DNA of 64,000 nt from Bacteroidales bacterium (lineage in GTDB: Bacteria > Bacteroidota > Bacteroidia > Bacteroidales > GCA-2748055). A model generated the notes under the pieces. It was not told the DNA's origin, did not search any database, and was given only the letters and a program-made list of their open reading frames with translations. Of the stretch, positions 16,657-26,282 are shown one piece after another. How positions within the stretch are numbered: the stretch's first letter is position 1; each line of letters begins with the position of its first letter. Location of the stretch: the NCBI GenBank assembly GCA_029210585.1, contig JARGFP010000010.1:62001-126000 (forward strand). Direction: 5' to 3'. Position numbers and translations under genes: made by a program.

Positions 16657-18255
16657 ATGGACAAACTTGTTCTTCTGGGAGATGAGGCAATTGCCCAGGG
16701 CGCTATAGATGGTGGGATTTCAGGCGTATATGCCTATCCGGGTACACCTTCCACAGAGATTACGGAATATATTCAACGCTCGAAAATCGCGGCGCAGCGT
16801 AAGATCCATTCCGAATGGTCGGCCAACGAAAAAACCGCCATGGAGGCTGCGCTGGGAATGTCGTATGCAGGGAAAAGGGCCCTGGTATGCATGAAACATG
16901 TGGGACTCAATGTGGCTGCCGACGCGTTTATCAATTCAGCCATCACCGGGATCAACGGCGGACTCGTGGTGCTGGTGGCGGATGATCCTTCCATGCATTC
17001 CTCGCAGAATGAACAGGACTCCAGGTTCTACGGTAAATTTTCCATGGTGCCGGTGCTCGAACCTGCCAACCAGCAGGAGTGTTACGATCTTACCTACAAG
17101 GCATTTGGACTATCGGAAAAGTACAAACTTCCGGTACTGGTGCGTGTCACCACCCGGCTGGCCCATTCCAGGGCAGGGGTGATCCGCCGGCAGTTGTTGC
17201 CCCAGAAAGAAACCATGATCCCGGAGGACCATACACAATTCATCCTCCTTCCGGCATTTGCCAGGAAGCGCTACCGGGGATTGCTTGACCAGCAACCCGA
17301 CATGGAAGCAGACGCAGCTTCATTGGGGTTCAACATGATACAGCAGGGGAAAGACCGGTCAAGGGGCATCATTGCCTGCGGAATCGCCTACAACTATTAC
17401 ATGGAGGTCGCTACCCGTTACCAGCTCGATCACCCGGTGCTGAAGGTATCACACTACCCTGTGCCCACTGCGATGCTGCAGGAGCTTGCCGATTCCACGG
17501 AAGAGTTGCTGGTAATGGAAGAAGGATATCCCATGGTGGAAGAATTGCTGACAGGAGTGCTCAAAACCAAGTACCGTGTCAGGGGAAGACTTACCGGGGA
17601 TTTACCGCGTGACGGGGAACTGAACCCGGGAGTTGTTGCACGGTCGCTGGGGATCCAGGTACAGGAAGGCAGGGATATCCCGCAGGTGGTGGCCAACCGT
17701 CCACCTGCCCTCTGCAAGGGGTGCAGTCACATCGATATGTACAATGCATTGAACGAAGCACTTCAGCCATATGGTCCGGGACGGGTATTCTCTGACATCG
17801 GCTGTTATACCCTTGGTGCACTTCCGCCCTATAATGCCATCAATTCCTGCGTGGATATGGGTGCATCGGTTACCATGGCCAAAGGTGCTTCGGATGCAGG
17901 TTTGCGGCCCGCTGTGGCGGTGATTGGTGATTCCACCTTTACCCATTCAGGAATGACCGGACTGCTTGATGCCGTGATCGAACAAACCCCCGTAACCGTG
18001 ATCATATCGGATAATTCAACCACCGGGATGACCGGCGGACAGAAATCGCATGCCACCAACAGGCTGCTGAATATCTGCAAGGGCCTGGGCGTGGAGGAAA
18101 AACATATCATTGAGATCAATCCGTTGAAGAAGCACCACGATGAGAATACGCAAATCATTGCAGATGAACTTGCATATGAAGGTGTTTCGGTGATCATTGC
18201 CAGCCGTGAGTGCATCCAGACCGCCTCAAGGCGAAAAAAGGAAGCAAAGAAATAA
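16657..18255 (+). CDS. iorA: indolepyruvate ferredoxin oxidoreductase, alpha subunit
   Basis: Thiamine-pyrophosphate enzyme that oxidatively decarboxylates aryl 2-oxoacids to aryl-CoA, used in aromatic amino acid fermentation or, in reverse, synthesis. The 532 residues contain an N-terminal pyrimidine-binding domain (YAYPGTPSTEITEYIQ near residue 27) and a C-terminal TPP-binding domain (FSDIGCYTLGALPPYNAIN, GDSTFTHSGMTGLLDA, SDNSTTGMTGGQ). LCKGCSH near residue 350 is conserved. The archaeal form ends in a two-cluster ferredoxin domain; this protein stops at residue 532 without one, so electrons must go to a separate ferredoxin. The beta subunit follows after 127 nt. Confidence 0.9.
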   Translation: MDKLVLLGDEAIAQGAIDGGISGVYAYPGTPSTEITEYIQRSKIAAQRKIHSEWSANEKTAMEAALGMSYAGKRALVCMKHVGLNVAADAFINSAITGINGGLVVLVADDPSMHSSQNEQDSRFYGKFSMVPVLEPANQQECYDLTYKAFGLSEKYKLPVLVRVTTRLAHSRAGVIRRQLLPQKETMIPEDHTQFILLPAFARKRYRGLLDQQPDMEADAASLGFNMIQQGKDRSRGIIACGIAYNYYMEVATRYQLDHPVLKVSHYPVPTAMLQELADSTEELLVMEEGYPMVEELLTGVLKTKYRVRGRLTGDLPRDGELNPGVVARSLGIQVQEGRDIPQVVANRPPALCKGCSHIDMYNALNEALQPYGPGRVFSDIGCYTLGALPPYNAINSCVDMGASVTMAKGASDAGLRPAVAVIGDSTFTHSGMTGLLDAVIEQTPVTVIISDNSTTGMTGGQKSHATNRLLNICKGLGVEEKHIIEINPLKKHHDENTQIIADELAYEGVSVIIASRECIQTASRRKKEAKK

Positions 18256-18360
18256 GGTCCGGGGGTTGCCGGATAACCTGTACCATAAGAAGGCAGAGCA
18301 ACTGGTTGGGGGATAGAATATATTTTTTAACTTATTTAATGACAGTATTTTAAATTATAA

Positions 18361-18368
18361 TATACTTG
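18361..18368 (+). promoter_or_regulatory. possible -7 element before iorB
   Basis: TATACTTG, identical to the variant in front of the his leader, 15 nt before the iorB ATG. TTTA at 18335-18338 is 22 nt upstream, slightly long spacing. Confidence 0.35.
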
Positions 18369-18382
18369 TAAATCACCAGGAC

Positions 18383-18970
18383 ATGAAGACAGATATCATA
18401 TTGGCAGGGGTAGGCGGACAGGGAATCCTCTCCATTGCAGCTGTTATCGGAATGGCAGCCATTGACAACGACCTCTATGTGAAGCAGGCTGAAGTGCACG
18501 GGATGAGCCAGCGGGGCGGGGCAGTGCAGTCCCATCTCCGCATTTCGGATCAACCGGTCCATTCCGACCTGATCCCAGCGGGGAGTTGTGATATGATCCT
18601 GTCGGTGGAGCCCATGGAATCTCTGCGTTATGTGTCATTTTTGTCTGAAAAAGGCTGGCTGATCACCAATTCCAAGCCATTCGTGAATATCAACGACTAC
18701 CCTGACGTGGAAAAAATTTACGGGGAGATCCGTAACATTCCCAACAGTTTGCTGATCGATGCAGATGCAATCGCAGCGGAGGTCGGTTCCCGGAAGGTTT
18801 CGAATATTGTGATGCTCGGGGCTTCAGCCGATTACCTTGGAATTGATTTTTCCTCCCTTGAGCAAAGCATCCGGGTTATCTTTGGCAGGAAGGGAGAGGA
18901 GATCGTGCAGATGAACATCAATGCACTGAATACCGGGAAAAAGGCAGCCAGGGTGCAGTCAGTCAGCTGA
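18383..18970 (+). CDS. iorB: indolepyruvate ferredoxin oxidoreductase, beta subunit
   Basis: A 195-residue gamma-domain protein of the 2-oxoacid:acceptor oxidoreductase family. DIILAGVGGQGILSIAAVIG at residue 3 and EVHGMSQRGGAVQSHLRIS near residue 38 are the family signatures. It pairs with IorA to form the CoA-binding and electron-transfer half of the enzyme. The gene could be co-transcribed with iorA or driven by its own promoter in the 127-nt gap. Confidence 0.92.
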   Translation: MKTDIILAGVGGQGILSIAAVIGMAAIDNDLYVKQAEVHGMSQRGGAVQSHLRISDQPVHSDLIPAGSCDMILSVEPMESLRYVSFLSEKGWLITNSKPFVNINDYPDVEKIYGEIRNIPNSLLIDADAIAAEVGSRKVSNIVMLGASADYLGIDFSSLEQSIRVIFGRKGEEIVQMNINALNTGKKAARVQSVS

Positions 18971-19002
18971 AAAACGATTATCTTTCGAAAAAACTCATCA
19001 TT

Positions 19003-20508
19003 ATGCTCTTTAGGGAAGACATTGATCAGATCCGTGACCGCGGATCGGACCTGCGCACTTTAGAAAAACAACTGGAACGCTTTCAGAAGGGATTTCCCTA
19101 TGCCCGTCTGAAAGCCCCTGCCTCGGTAGGGAACGGGATTTCAGCTTTCACCGATACAGAAAAGAAGGAAATCGCAGATTATTTCGATACCAGCAAAAGG
19201 GCTTACAACATCTGCAGGTTTGTTCCTGCTTCCGGCGCTGCAACACGCATGTTCAAGGATCTGTTTGCATTGCGGTCAGCCCTGGAAGGTAAGTCTGTCG
19301 AAGAGCAGCAGTCCTTCCTGCTTTCAGATGCCACGGCAAAGCAGTTTTTCAATGACCTCGACCGGTACCCTTTCTATGCCGATCTGCCAGCGGAAGAGCA
19401 TGCTTCCCCGCTGGATGTCCTGGACCTGTTGCTGACACAGAAGGGACTGGATTACGGCATGCTTCCGAAAGGACTGCTGAAGTTCCATACGCACAAGGGA
19501 CGGACCAGGACTGCGTTTGAAGAACATCTTCATGAAGCTGCACACATCATGCTTCCGGGAAAAACAGTCAAGGTGCACTTTACAGTTTCGGAGGAGCACC
19601 TGGATGGATTCAAATCACTTGAGAAGAAGATCGTACCGAAACTCCGGGAGCAGTATGGTGTGCGCTTTGTGGTGTCCTATTCATTCCAGAAAAAGGAGAC
19701 TGATACCATTGCCGTGGATATGACCAACGCACCTTTCCGGGATGAGCAGGGTGCACTGGTATTCAGGCCCGGAGGTCATGGTGCATTGCTTCAGAACCTG
19801 TGGGACATTGACAGTGAGGTTTTGTTGATCAATAATATCGATAACGTTTCTCCCGAGCGAACTAGTGCAAACAGGGTCTTGCACAAGAAAGTGCTGGCAG
19901 GTACATTGCTGCAGGCCAGGGAAAAGGTATTCGGATTGCTGGACCAACTCGAAGATACGCTTTCGGAAGAGGTGGCCGATGCAGCTGCCCGGTGGCTGAG
20001 GGAAGTCGCATTTACTGTATTCCCCGACGATTTTTCACAAAAAAGTTTACCGGAAAGAGCTGCCTGGCTCCGTGAAGTGCTGGACCGGCCGCTGCGGGTC
20101 TGCGGGATGGTCAGGAATGAGGGTGAGCCCGGTGGCGGGCCATTTTATGTGGAAGATACGCAGGGGAACACTGCACTGCAGATCGTTGAATCATCGCAGG
20201 TGGATCCCGATGATGCCACACAGCAGGAGCTGTTCCGTAAGGCCAGCCATTTCAATCCCGTGGATATTGTGTGCAGTACCATAGACAGGCATGGGAAAAA
20301 ATACCGTTTGCCGGAGTTTACAGACGAGGAAACCGGGTTCATTTCGAAAAAATCAGTCAGGGGAAAGGAGCTAAAGGCACTGGAACTTCCGGGACTCTGG
20401 AATGGATCCATGGCCCGCTGGATCACATTGTTTGTTGAGGTTCCGGGATCGACCTTCACTCCGGTAAAAACAATTTTTGACCTGTTGCGTGAGGACCATA
20501 GGGAGTAA
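19003..20508 (+). CDS. DUF4301 family protein
   Basis: A 501-residue cytoplasmic protein. FVPASGAATRMFKDLFAL near residue 73 resembles the phosphate-binding loop of sugar nucleotidyltransferases, and KTRTAFEEHLHEAA and FRPGGHGALLQNL later also recall that fold; the family is labelled DUF4301 and is largely confined to Bacteroidota. The activity is unknown to me; a nucleotidyl- or phospho-transfer role is inference from the glycine-rich loop. It follows iorB by 32 nt on the same strand and converges with the beta-helix lipoprotein gene. Confidence 0.82.
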   Translation: MLFREDIDQIRDRGSDLRTLEKQLERFQKGFPYARLKAPASVGNGISAFTDTEKKEIADYFDTSKRAYNICRFVPASGAATRMFKDLFALRSALEGKSVEEQQSFLLSDATAKQFFNDLDRYPFYADLPAEEHASPLDVLDLLLTQKGLDYGMLPKGLLKFHTHKGRTRTAFEEHLHEAAHIMLPGKTVKVHFTVSEEHLDGFKSLEKKIVPKLREQYGVRFVVSYSFQKKETDTIAVDMTNAPFRDEQGALVFRPGGHGALLQNLWDIDSEVLLINNIDNVSPERTSANRVLHKKVLAGTLLQAREKVFGLLDQLEDTLSEEVADAAARWLREVAFTVFPDDFSQKSLPERAAWLREVLDRPLRVCGMVRNEGEPGGGPFYVEDTQGNTALQIVESSQVDPDDATQQELFRKASHFNPVDIVCSTIDRHGKKYRLPEFTDEETGFISKKSVRGKELKALELPGLWNGSMARWITLFVEVPGSTFTPVKTIFDLLREDHRE

Positions 20509-20520
20509 GAGATGATCCTG

Positions 20521-21882
20521 CTACTTTAGGATCCTTTCCATTCCTTCTGCCCAGAGCAGGGTCCAGCCTTCGATCCAGTTTTCCGAACCAAATGCGCCCT
20601 TGTAGGGAACCTTTTCGTACCAGTCGTTGTTGTAGTCTGCCAGGTCTTTAAACACTGTGGATTGTGGCAACAGTTGCAGGTTCGGTCCGCTTAACCCGAG
20701 GGGATTGCTGAAAAAATTGCTCCATTGTTCCAGTGAATCTGCAAGGATGGTATTTTCAGTCAGGAAAAGCTCGTTGACTGCATTGTAGCAGTAGATATCC
20801 AGCAAACTGTCGCGAGGTTCATAAAATTCGTTGTTGTCAAGGGTGAGTGACCCATTCTCAAACATGGAATAGGCATCTCCGCTGGTACCTGTATTGGAAA
20901 TGGCAATGCCTTTTCCGGGATATTGCAGCAATGAATTCCGGATATGTCCGGCACCAAAGCTGAAATAATCGATCAAGGGGAGCGTATTGTTTTCCGGGTA
21001 TCCAATCAGCGTAACATTATAAAAAGTCGGGAATGCATCAGGAAGAAGTTGCAAGGGCTGCAGTCCGCCGGACCACTCGATGCCCTTATCCGAATAGCTG
21101 TGGTTGATTCCCAGCAGGAACTGGCACTTGCCACGGTATCCCTGGTCGATGTCGAAGGCATCATCGCCGCAATAGGAGACCACGATATTTTTACAGTTCA
21201 CGGTTCCTCCGAAAAATTCCACGCCATCATCTTCATTGGCAATGACTTCCACGTAGTCGATGACAGTCTGCCTGCCCACACCCCCGAGGGTGAGCCCGTT
21301 GATTTCATTTCCCTCCCCGATGTTGGTGCCGCCATGTCGGATGGAAACGTACCGGAGGATCCCTGAATTATCGTCCTCATCAATCCCGCCATAGATACCA
21401 CGTGGTTCATTCAGGGGAATCCCCTCGATCATATCCTCACCTGAATCGGTGTTCAGAGGGGCATTTCCAAGGATGATTAATCCACCCCATAATCCCCTGG
21501 CCTCTAGCGGCACGCTTCCTTCAAGGTCGTCGCCCTCCACGGTGAAGATGATCGGATCTGACACGTTCCCTTCAGCAATGATATGACCGCCCCGTGCAAC
21601 GATCAGTGCACTGGACAGTGATCCCTGTCCGGTTTTTGCCCTGACCACGGTACCTGGCTCAATGGTAAGGGTTTGTCCATCGTTGACAAACACGAATCCG
21701 CTGATCAGGTAGCTTTTGTCACGGGTCCAAGTTACAGTTCCGGTACCTCCTCCCAGGTCGGTGATGACATCCACATTCTCGAGGCTGTAGTCACTTTTCC
21801 TGCATCCTGCCACTCCGGACAGGAGCAGCATTCCCATGAGAAGGGCGTATTTTATTTCAGAAATCTGCTTCAAGGTGCACAT
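20521..21882 (-). CDS. right-handed beta-helix lipoprotein
   Basis: About 453 residues from the start chosen here. A signal ending LLLSGVAGC gives a lipidated cysteine. The rest is rich in short repeating strands (GTVVRAKTG, LIVARGGHIIAEG, GGLIILGNAPLN, EVIANEDDGVEFFGGTVNCK, IVVSYCGDDAFDIDQGY), typical of parallel beta-helix proteins. Proteins of this kind in Bacteroidota commonly sit beside phosphate-related porins; the substrate is not known. The upstream porin overlaps its start by 26 nt, so the two are translationally linked. A longer start at 21915 is possible. Confidence 0.75.
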   Translation of the reverse strand: MCTLKQISEIKYALLMGMLLLSGVAGCRKSDYSLENVDVITDLGGGTGTVTWTRDKSYLISGFVFVNDGQTLTIEPGTVVRAKTGQGSLSSALIVARGGHIIAEGNVSDPIIFTVEGDDLEGSVPLEARGLWGGLIILGNAPLNTDSGEDMIEGIPLNEPRGIYGGIDEDDNSGILRYVSIRHGGTNIGEGNEINGLTLGGVGRQTVIDYVEVIANEDDGVEFFGGTVNCKNIVVSYCGDDAFDIDQGYRGKCQFLLGINHSYSDKGIEWSGGLQPLQLLPDAFPTFYNVTLIGYPENNTLPLIDYFSFGAGHIRNSLLQYPGKGIAISNTGTSGDAYSMFENGSLTLDNNEFYEPRDSLLDIYCYNAVNELFLTENTILADSLEQWSNFFSNPLGLSGPNLQLLPQSTVFKDLADYNNDWYEKVPYKGAFGSENWIEGWTLLWAEGMERILK

Positions 21883-22855
21883 AGATAAGCTGTTCTTTCG
21901 CTCCATTGCCGGCATACTCCACCCAGTCCTGGTAATCGAGCGTAATGTGGATATTCCTGACCGGCGTATACTGCAGTCCTCCGATCAGCGCACTTCCGTC
22001 GTTGGGAAGGTTCCAGGGAATTTCATTATCCGGAAGTATATTTGAGAATAACTGGTCATACCTGAGGAATACTTCCCATTGGTTGCTGAATGCATAGGTA
22101 CTGTAAACGGAATAGCCATACCGGTCGCGGTTCTTGTTCGACTGGTAATTCCGCTGGTAATTGTATTCCCCGGCCATCCTGAAATTGCCATTTCTGTATC
22201 CCGCAAAACCTGAGAAAGTCATTTGAGGTGTTGTGGAGGTGAAGATGGCATAATAGGAGCGGAACGTAAGTGCAGCTGATGGCCGGTAGGAGAGGCCCCA
22301 TCCGATCTTGTAGGTATCGTCACGTTGCGGACTCGAATACCCTTCTCCATTTGAGATGACCAGGTCAGACTCCACCTTGTCGCTGAATCGGTACCTGGCA
22401 CCTGCGCCCAGGTCGGCGCTGGGACCAAAACGGTATTCATCCATATAGGATTTGTACAGGTACCGGTAGTCCCAGAATTTTTCCTGTACCTTGAATTGCT
22501 GCATATCAAACAATCCTCCCCAGGCTGTAAATGCGCCCTTCTGGTAAGTTACACCGGCATTTTTGAAGTATGCGTATCGCCGCAGCCGGCTGAATTCCGA
22601 GAGATCATCAGGACTGCCTACATCGAGTTTGACCTCTGCGGAAAAATGCTCACTGATCTGCCTTTCGTAACCGAAATAGGCCCTTGTCAGTTCGAAGGCT
22701 GTGGCTTGTGAAGGGGCATTCAGACCGTAATTGAAGTTGCTGTAAATGCGACCGGAAACGGTGCCCAGGTAGTTTTCATTGGCTGGCGACTGCGAAAAAC
22801 CGATGTGGCATACAGCAAGAAGTAACAACAGGGCAGGGTTCCTCGGTCGGGTCAT
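21857..22855 (-). CDS. outer-membrane porin-like protein (phosphate-selective type)
   Basis: From MTRPRN at 22855 the protein is 332 residues, with a signal peptide ending HIGFSQ and a beta-barrel pattern of alternating aromatic strands (GRIYSNFNYGL, TRAYFGYERQISEHFSAEVKLDVG, VFLRYDQLFSN, ending LIYVHLEADF). The final Phe and strand pattern fit an outer-membrane barrel. Resemblance to phosphate-selective OprO/OprP-type porins is a judgement from general pattern and from its neighbours (beta-helix lipoprotein, PiT transporter, PhoB-like regulators). The longer frame to 22942 adds 29 residues with no signal peptide character. Confidence 0.7.
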   Translation of the reverse strand: MTRPRNPALLLLLAVCHIGFSQSPANENYLGTVSGRIYSNFNYGLNAPSQATAFELTRAYFGYERQISEHFSAEVKLDVGSPDDLSEFSRLRRYAYFKNAGVTYQKGAFTAWGGLFDMQQFKVQEKFWDYRYLYKSYMDEYRFGPSADLGAGARYRFSDKVESDLVISNGEGYSSPQRDDTYKIGWGLSYRPSAALTFRSYYAIFTSTTPQMTFSGFAGYRNGNFRMAGEYNYQRNYQSNKNRDRYGYSVYSTYAFSNQWEVFLRYDQLFSNILPDNEIPWNLPNDGSALIGGLQYTPVRNIHITLDYQDWVEYAGNGAKEQLIYVHLEADF

Positions 22856-23097
22856 CGTGCAAGCGTTTTTAGTCGGAAGATGAATGGTTTTATGCTGCTG
22901 GTAAAAATAGGATTTTTGCCTGTAACAGCATGATGATTCCACCGCAACTTAGTATTTGTTTTTCACATCCTGTTAATAAAAGCAGTCTGACCGGCATGCC
23001 TTGTGTTTCGATGGAAGTTGGTACACATCCGCTCAAAAGGAATAGTTTTTCACATATGGTGCTTTTTTATACCTTTATAGCTTCATATGATAAAATT

Positions 23098-23799
23098 ATG
23101 AATTGGAATGAATTCAAGATCCTGCTGGTGGATGACGAGCGGGATATTCTCGAGTTTCTCAGCTACAATCTTAAAAACGAGGGATTTGAGATTCACACAG
23201 CCAATAACGGTGCAGATGCGCTTCGGCTGGCTGCAGAGGTGAAACCGCATCTTGTTTTGCTGGATGTAATGATGCCCGAGATGGACGGAATCGAGACCTG
23301 CGAGGAGATCCGCAAGATCCCGGAACTGGAGAATACCCTCGTGGCTTTTCTGACTGCCAGGGGAGAGGATTATTCCCAGATTGCCGGTTTTGAGGCAGGT
23401 GGTGATGACTACATTACCAAACCCATCAAGCCCAAATTGCTGATCAGTAAAATAAAATCCCTGCTGAAGCGGACAACCTACAGCGCTGACAGGCATGGGG
23501 ATGAGCAGCGGAACCAAATTGTTTCAGGTGACCTGATGATCGATAAAGACCGGTACCTGGTGATTCAGAACGGGAAAGAGATCATCTTTCCCAGGAAGGA
23601 ATTTGAACTCATTACATTGCTGATCTCAAAGCCCGACAAGGTGTTCTCCAGGGAAGAAATCTTTGACAACATCTGGGGCGACAACATTGTTGTGGGTGAC
23701 CGGACCATCGACGTTCATATCAGGAAACTCCGTGAAAAGCTGGGCGATGATTGTATCAAAACAGTGAAAGGCATCGGATATAAATACGTAAAGCCGTGA
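23098..23799 (+). CDS. PhoB/OmpR-type response regulator (first of two)
   Basis: A 233-residue regulator from the ATG at 23098. Receiver domain at about 1-125: LLVDDERDILEF holds the acidic pocket, LLDVMMPEMDG the phosphorylated Asp, and DDYITKPIKPK the conserved Lys. A winged-helix DNA-binding domain follows at about 135-233 (FPRKEFELITLLISKPDKVF, GDRTIDVHIRKLREKLGDD). The upstream extension to 22930 contains no family sequence and is rejected. No histidine kinase gene is nearby. It is about two thirds identical by eye to the second regulator at 26283, and both face the intervening PiT gene. Confidence 0.92.
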   Translation: MNWNEFKILLVDDERDILEFLSYNLKNEGFEIHTANNGADALRLAAEVKPHLVLLDVMMPEMDGIETCEEIRKIPELENTLVAFLTARGEDYSQIAGFEAGGDDYITKPIKPKLLISKIKSLLKRTTYSADRHGDEQRNQIVSGDLMIDKDRYLVIQNGKEIIFPRKEFELITLLISKPDKVFSREEIFDNIWGDNIVVGDRTIDVHIRKLREKLGDDCIKTVKGIGYKYVKP

Positions 23800-23812
23800 T
23801 CAACGGCTTTAC
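23788..23812. terminator. stem-loop at the 3' end of the first response regulator
   Basis: GTAAAGCCGT (23788-23797), loop GATCA, ACGGCTTTAC (23803-23812): a perfect 10-bp stem containing the TGA stop. There is no T tract on the plus strand, so it may instead be an mRNA 3' stabilising hairpin or act between the two convergent genes. Confidence 0.5.
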
Positions 23813-23860
23813 GCGGGGCAATCCAAACTCCTGATACTGCTTATAATTATCCTGTATTTA

Positions 23861-26089
23861 TTATTTCATTGAATCGATCATGCTGGCATCGGCCTTGATC
23901 AGTTGTACCACGTGTAAGATCAGGTTCTTGGTCTCTGTCAGCATTTCAATGTAGGTCATACTTACCTTTGTTCCTTTCTGTTTCTTCTTCAGGATTTTGA
24001 TCCGCTGTTTAATGATGCCATTGATGGATTCAATCAGTTTGTCCCGTTTCGCTATGATCTCATCCATATCACTGGTTTTCCGGTTCTGCATCATGGTGAT
24101 GGTGAAATTGAAAAATTCATTGATCTCTTCATTGAACTGCTTCAGATCTTTGAATTGTTCACGGTCAAGCGCGTGGTTGTTATCGAGATGGTTATAGGCT
24201 GGCAGAATCACATGGTACAGGGAGTTGCCCACCTCTTTCAGGTGGTCGATTACCTGTACATAATAATGGCCACTTTCCAGCTCATTCTCTTTCATTACGC
24301 GCAATGTTTCGGGGACATCATTTTTCAGGGATTTAATGCTTTTATTTAGTTTCTTGGCCTGTTTTTTAATGGATTTCAGCTCTTTATGGTTCTCTTTTTC
24401 AAAACCTGCGAAAGTAAGGAACAGCAACTTGGAAATCTTGATAATGGCGGTCTTTACTTCGTCCTCGCAATGCGCAATGATCTGTGGTGTTTCAGTCAGC
24501 CTTCCATTTTCCCTCTTTTCGCTGTCTTCGACGCGTTTTTTGTGCAGGGCATGCGTTCTGATCAGGATAAAGATGGAGAGTGCGATCAATGCAAGGATCA
24601 CCGGCAGCTTTCCGAAGAAGATAATGGTTGCGATCAGGAAGGATACGATAAAGGCAGTCAGGGCTGTAAAGAACCAGCCACCGATCACGGTGAGCACGCC
24701 CGAGATCCGGTATACTGCGCTCTCCCTGCCCCAGGCACCATCAGCCAGGGATGACCCCATGGCAACCATGAATGTTACATAGGTAGTGGAAAGCGGCAGC
24801 TTAAGGGAGGTGCCGATGGCGATCAGGATACTCGCGACGACCAGGTTGACTGAAGCCCTGACCAGGTCAAAGGCAACCTTTTTCTTTTTATATTCCTCCG
24901 CACTTTTGCTGGTATCAAACCTTGAATTCGCAAATTTTTTCACACCTGCAGGGGTGAATTTACCTATGGCATTGCTGATCTCGATCGTACGCCGGACCAG
25001 GAAACGCGCCAGGCCCGATGAGGCAAATCTTTCGCTTCCTTCACCCTGCCGGCTCAGATCAATGGAGGTTGCAACCACGGACTTGGCTTTCTTTGAAAGC
25101 CGGAGTGTGATTACCATAATCAGGCCTGCTGCCACCAGGAAAATCAGGGGTGTATTGACTTTTTCGGTCAGGGCCGTCATCATGAATGCATCGGGATCAA
25201 CCCCGGAAGCAATAAAGGCCTTGAATGATTCAAACCCTGCCAGCGGTACACCGATGAAATTCACCAGGTCATTTCCTGCAAAGGCCATGGCAAGGGCGAA
25301 GGTGCCGATCAGCACTGTTAACTTCATGATGTTGATGCGGGTAAACAATACCAGCAATTGCAAAATGGCAGTCCAGCCCGCAAAACTGATCAGCAGGATG
25401 CTGACCGAGTGTTCATTCAGCCTTTTCACCATTTCTTCATCAACCAGTGTGGATCCCTTGGCTCCTTTAATGAGCAGGAAATAGAGGATGGCAGTAATGG
25501 CAAAACCACCCCAGATGCCTCCCCAGTATTTATAGGTCTTGAGAATATTGAAAGAAAAGGCAAAACGCACGATGGCCATGATGATCAGTCCGACAGTAAA
25601 AGCAACCAGTACCGACAGGAAGATTCCAGCAATGATCAGCATGGCACTGTCGGTGTTGATAAAGGTCGACATGTTGGTGAATTCACCGTTGGATCCCAAA
25701 ATTTTGAACAGGGCAACAGCCACAGAGGATCCAAGTAATTCAAAAACAATGGAAACGGTTGTGGAAGTAGGTAATCCGACCGTATTGAAAAAATCCAACA
25801 GCAGGATATCCGTCATCATTACGGCCAAAAACACAACCATGATCTCTGAGAATGAGAACATATCGGGATGGAAAATACCTTTTCGGGCCACTTCCATCAT
25901 ACCATTGGAAAATACCGCTCCTACAAGCACACCCGCTGCAGCAATGGAAAGGATAACCATAAAAGGGGCAGCTTTGGAGCCAATTGCAGAATTCAGGAAA
26001 TTCACTGCGTCGTTGCTCACTCCTACGACCAGGTCAGATATTGCCAGTATGAAAAGAACAATAACGATCAGAAGGTAATATGATTCCAT
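23861..26089 (-). CDS. PiT-family inorganic phosphate transporter with PhoU-like tail
   Basis: A 742-residue protein. Residues 1-520 form the PHO4 permease, with the duplicated signatures VGVSNDAVNFLNSAIGSKAA near residue 23 and AFAGNDLVNFIGVPLAG near 270, plus PTSTTVSIVFELLGSS and PLSTTYVTFMVAMGSS. Residues about 540-742 are soluble, charged and helical (EDEVKTAIIKISKLLFL, ELESGHYYVQVIDHLKEVGN) and resemble PhoU/DUF47 accessory proteins, here fused rather than separate. Import would be driven by an ion gradient. It lies between two PhoB-like regulator genes and next to a porin, which suggests phosphate control. Confidence 0.88.
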   Translation of the reverse strand: MESYYLLIVIVLFILAISDLVVGVSNDAVNFLNSAIGSKAAPFMVILSIAAAGVLVGAVFSNGMMEVARKGIFHPDMFSFSEIMVVFLAVMMTDILLLDFFNTVGLPTSTTVSIVFELLGSSVAVALFKILGSNGEFTNMSTFINTDSAMLIIAGIFLSVLVAFTVGLIIMAIVRFAFSFNILKTYKYWGGIWGGFAITAILYFLLIKGAKGSTLVDEEMVKRLNEHSVSILLISFAGWTAILQLLVLFTRINIMKLTVLIGTFALAMAFAGNDLVNFIGVPLAGFESFKAFIASGVDPDAFMMTALTEKVNTPLIFLVAAGLIMVITLRLSKKAKSVVATSIDLSRQGEGSERFASSGLARFLVRRTIEISNAIGKFTPAGVKKFANSRFDTSKSAEEYKKKKVAFDLVRASVNLVVASILIAIGTSLKLPLSTTYVTFMVAMGSSLADGAWGRESAVYRISGVLTVIGGWFFTALTAFIVSFLIATIIFFGKLPVILALIALSIFILIRTHALHKKRVEDSEKRENGRLTETPQIIAHCEDEVKTAIIKISKLLFLTFAGFEKENHKELKSIKKQAKKLNKSIKSLKNDVPETLRVMKENELESGHYYVQVIDHLKEVGNSLYHVILPAYNHLDNNHALDREQFKDLKQFNEEINEFFNFTITMMQNRKTSDMDEIIAKRDKLIESINGIIKQRIKILKKKQKGTKVSMTYIEMLTETKNLILHVVQLIKADASMIDSMK

Positions 26090-26282
26090 TGTCAGGTGTT
26101 AAATTTTTATGAGCCAAAAATAGACTTTAATTGCATTTGCTTTATTAATCATATGTTAAATTAAAGTAAACATGTCGTTACCCCTGTCTTAAGCAAAACT
26201 ATCATTTTATTTATTAAATAATGCTTACTTAAGGATAATTTTACTTCTGTGCGCTAGCTTCGTTAATCAATAGAAGCAGACT

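Noticed and set aside
16353-16664. 103-codon minus-strand and 70-codon plus-strand frames over the 18-bp repeat
   Set aside because: Both are open only because the period is a multiple of three; neither has a start context or signal.
22930-23097. 56-codon N-terminal extension of the first response regulator
   Set aside because: The added residues do not belong to the receiver domain; ATG 23098 begins one as in the paralogue at 26283.
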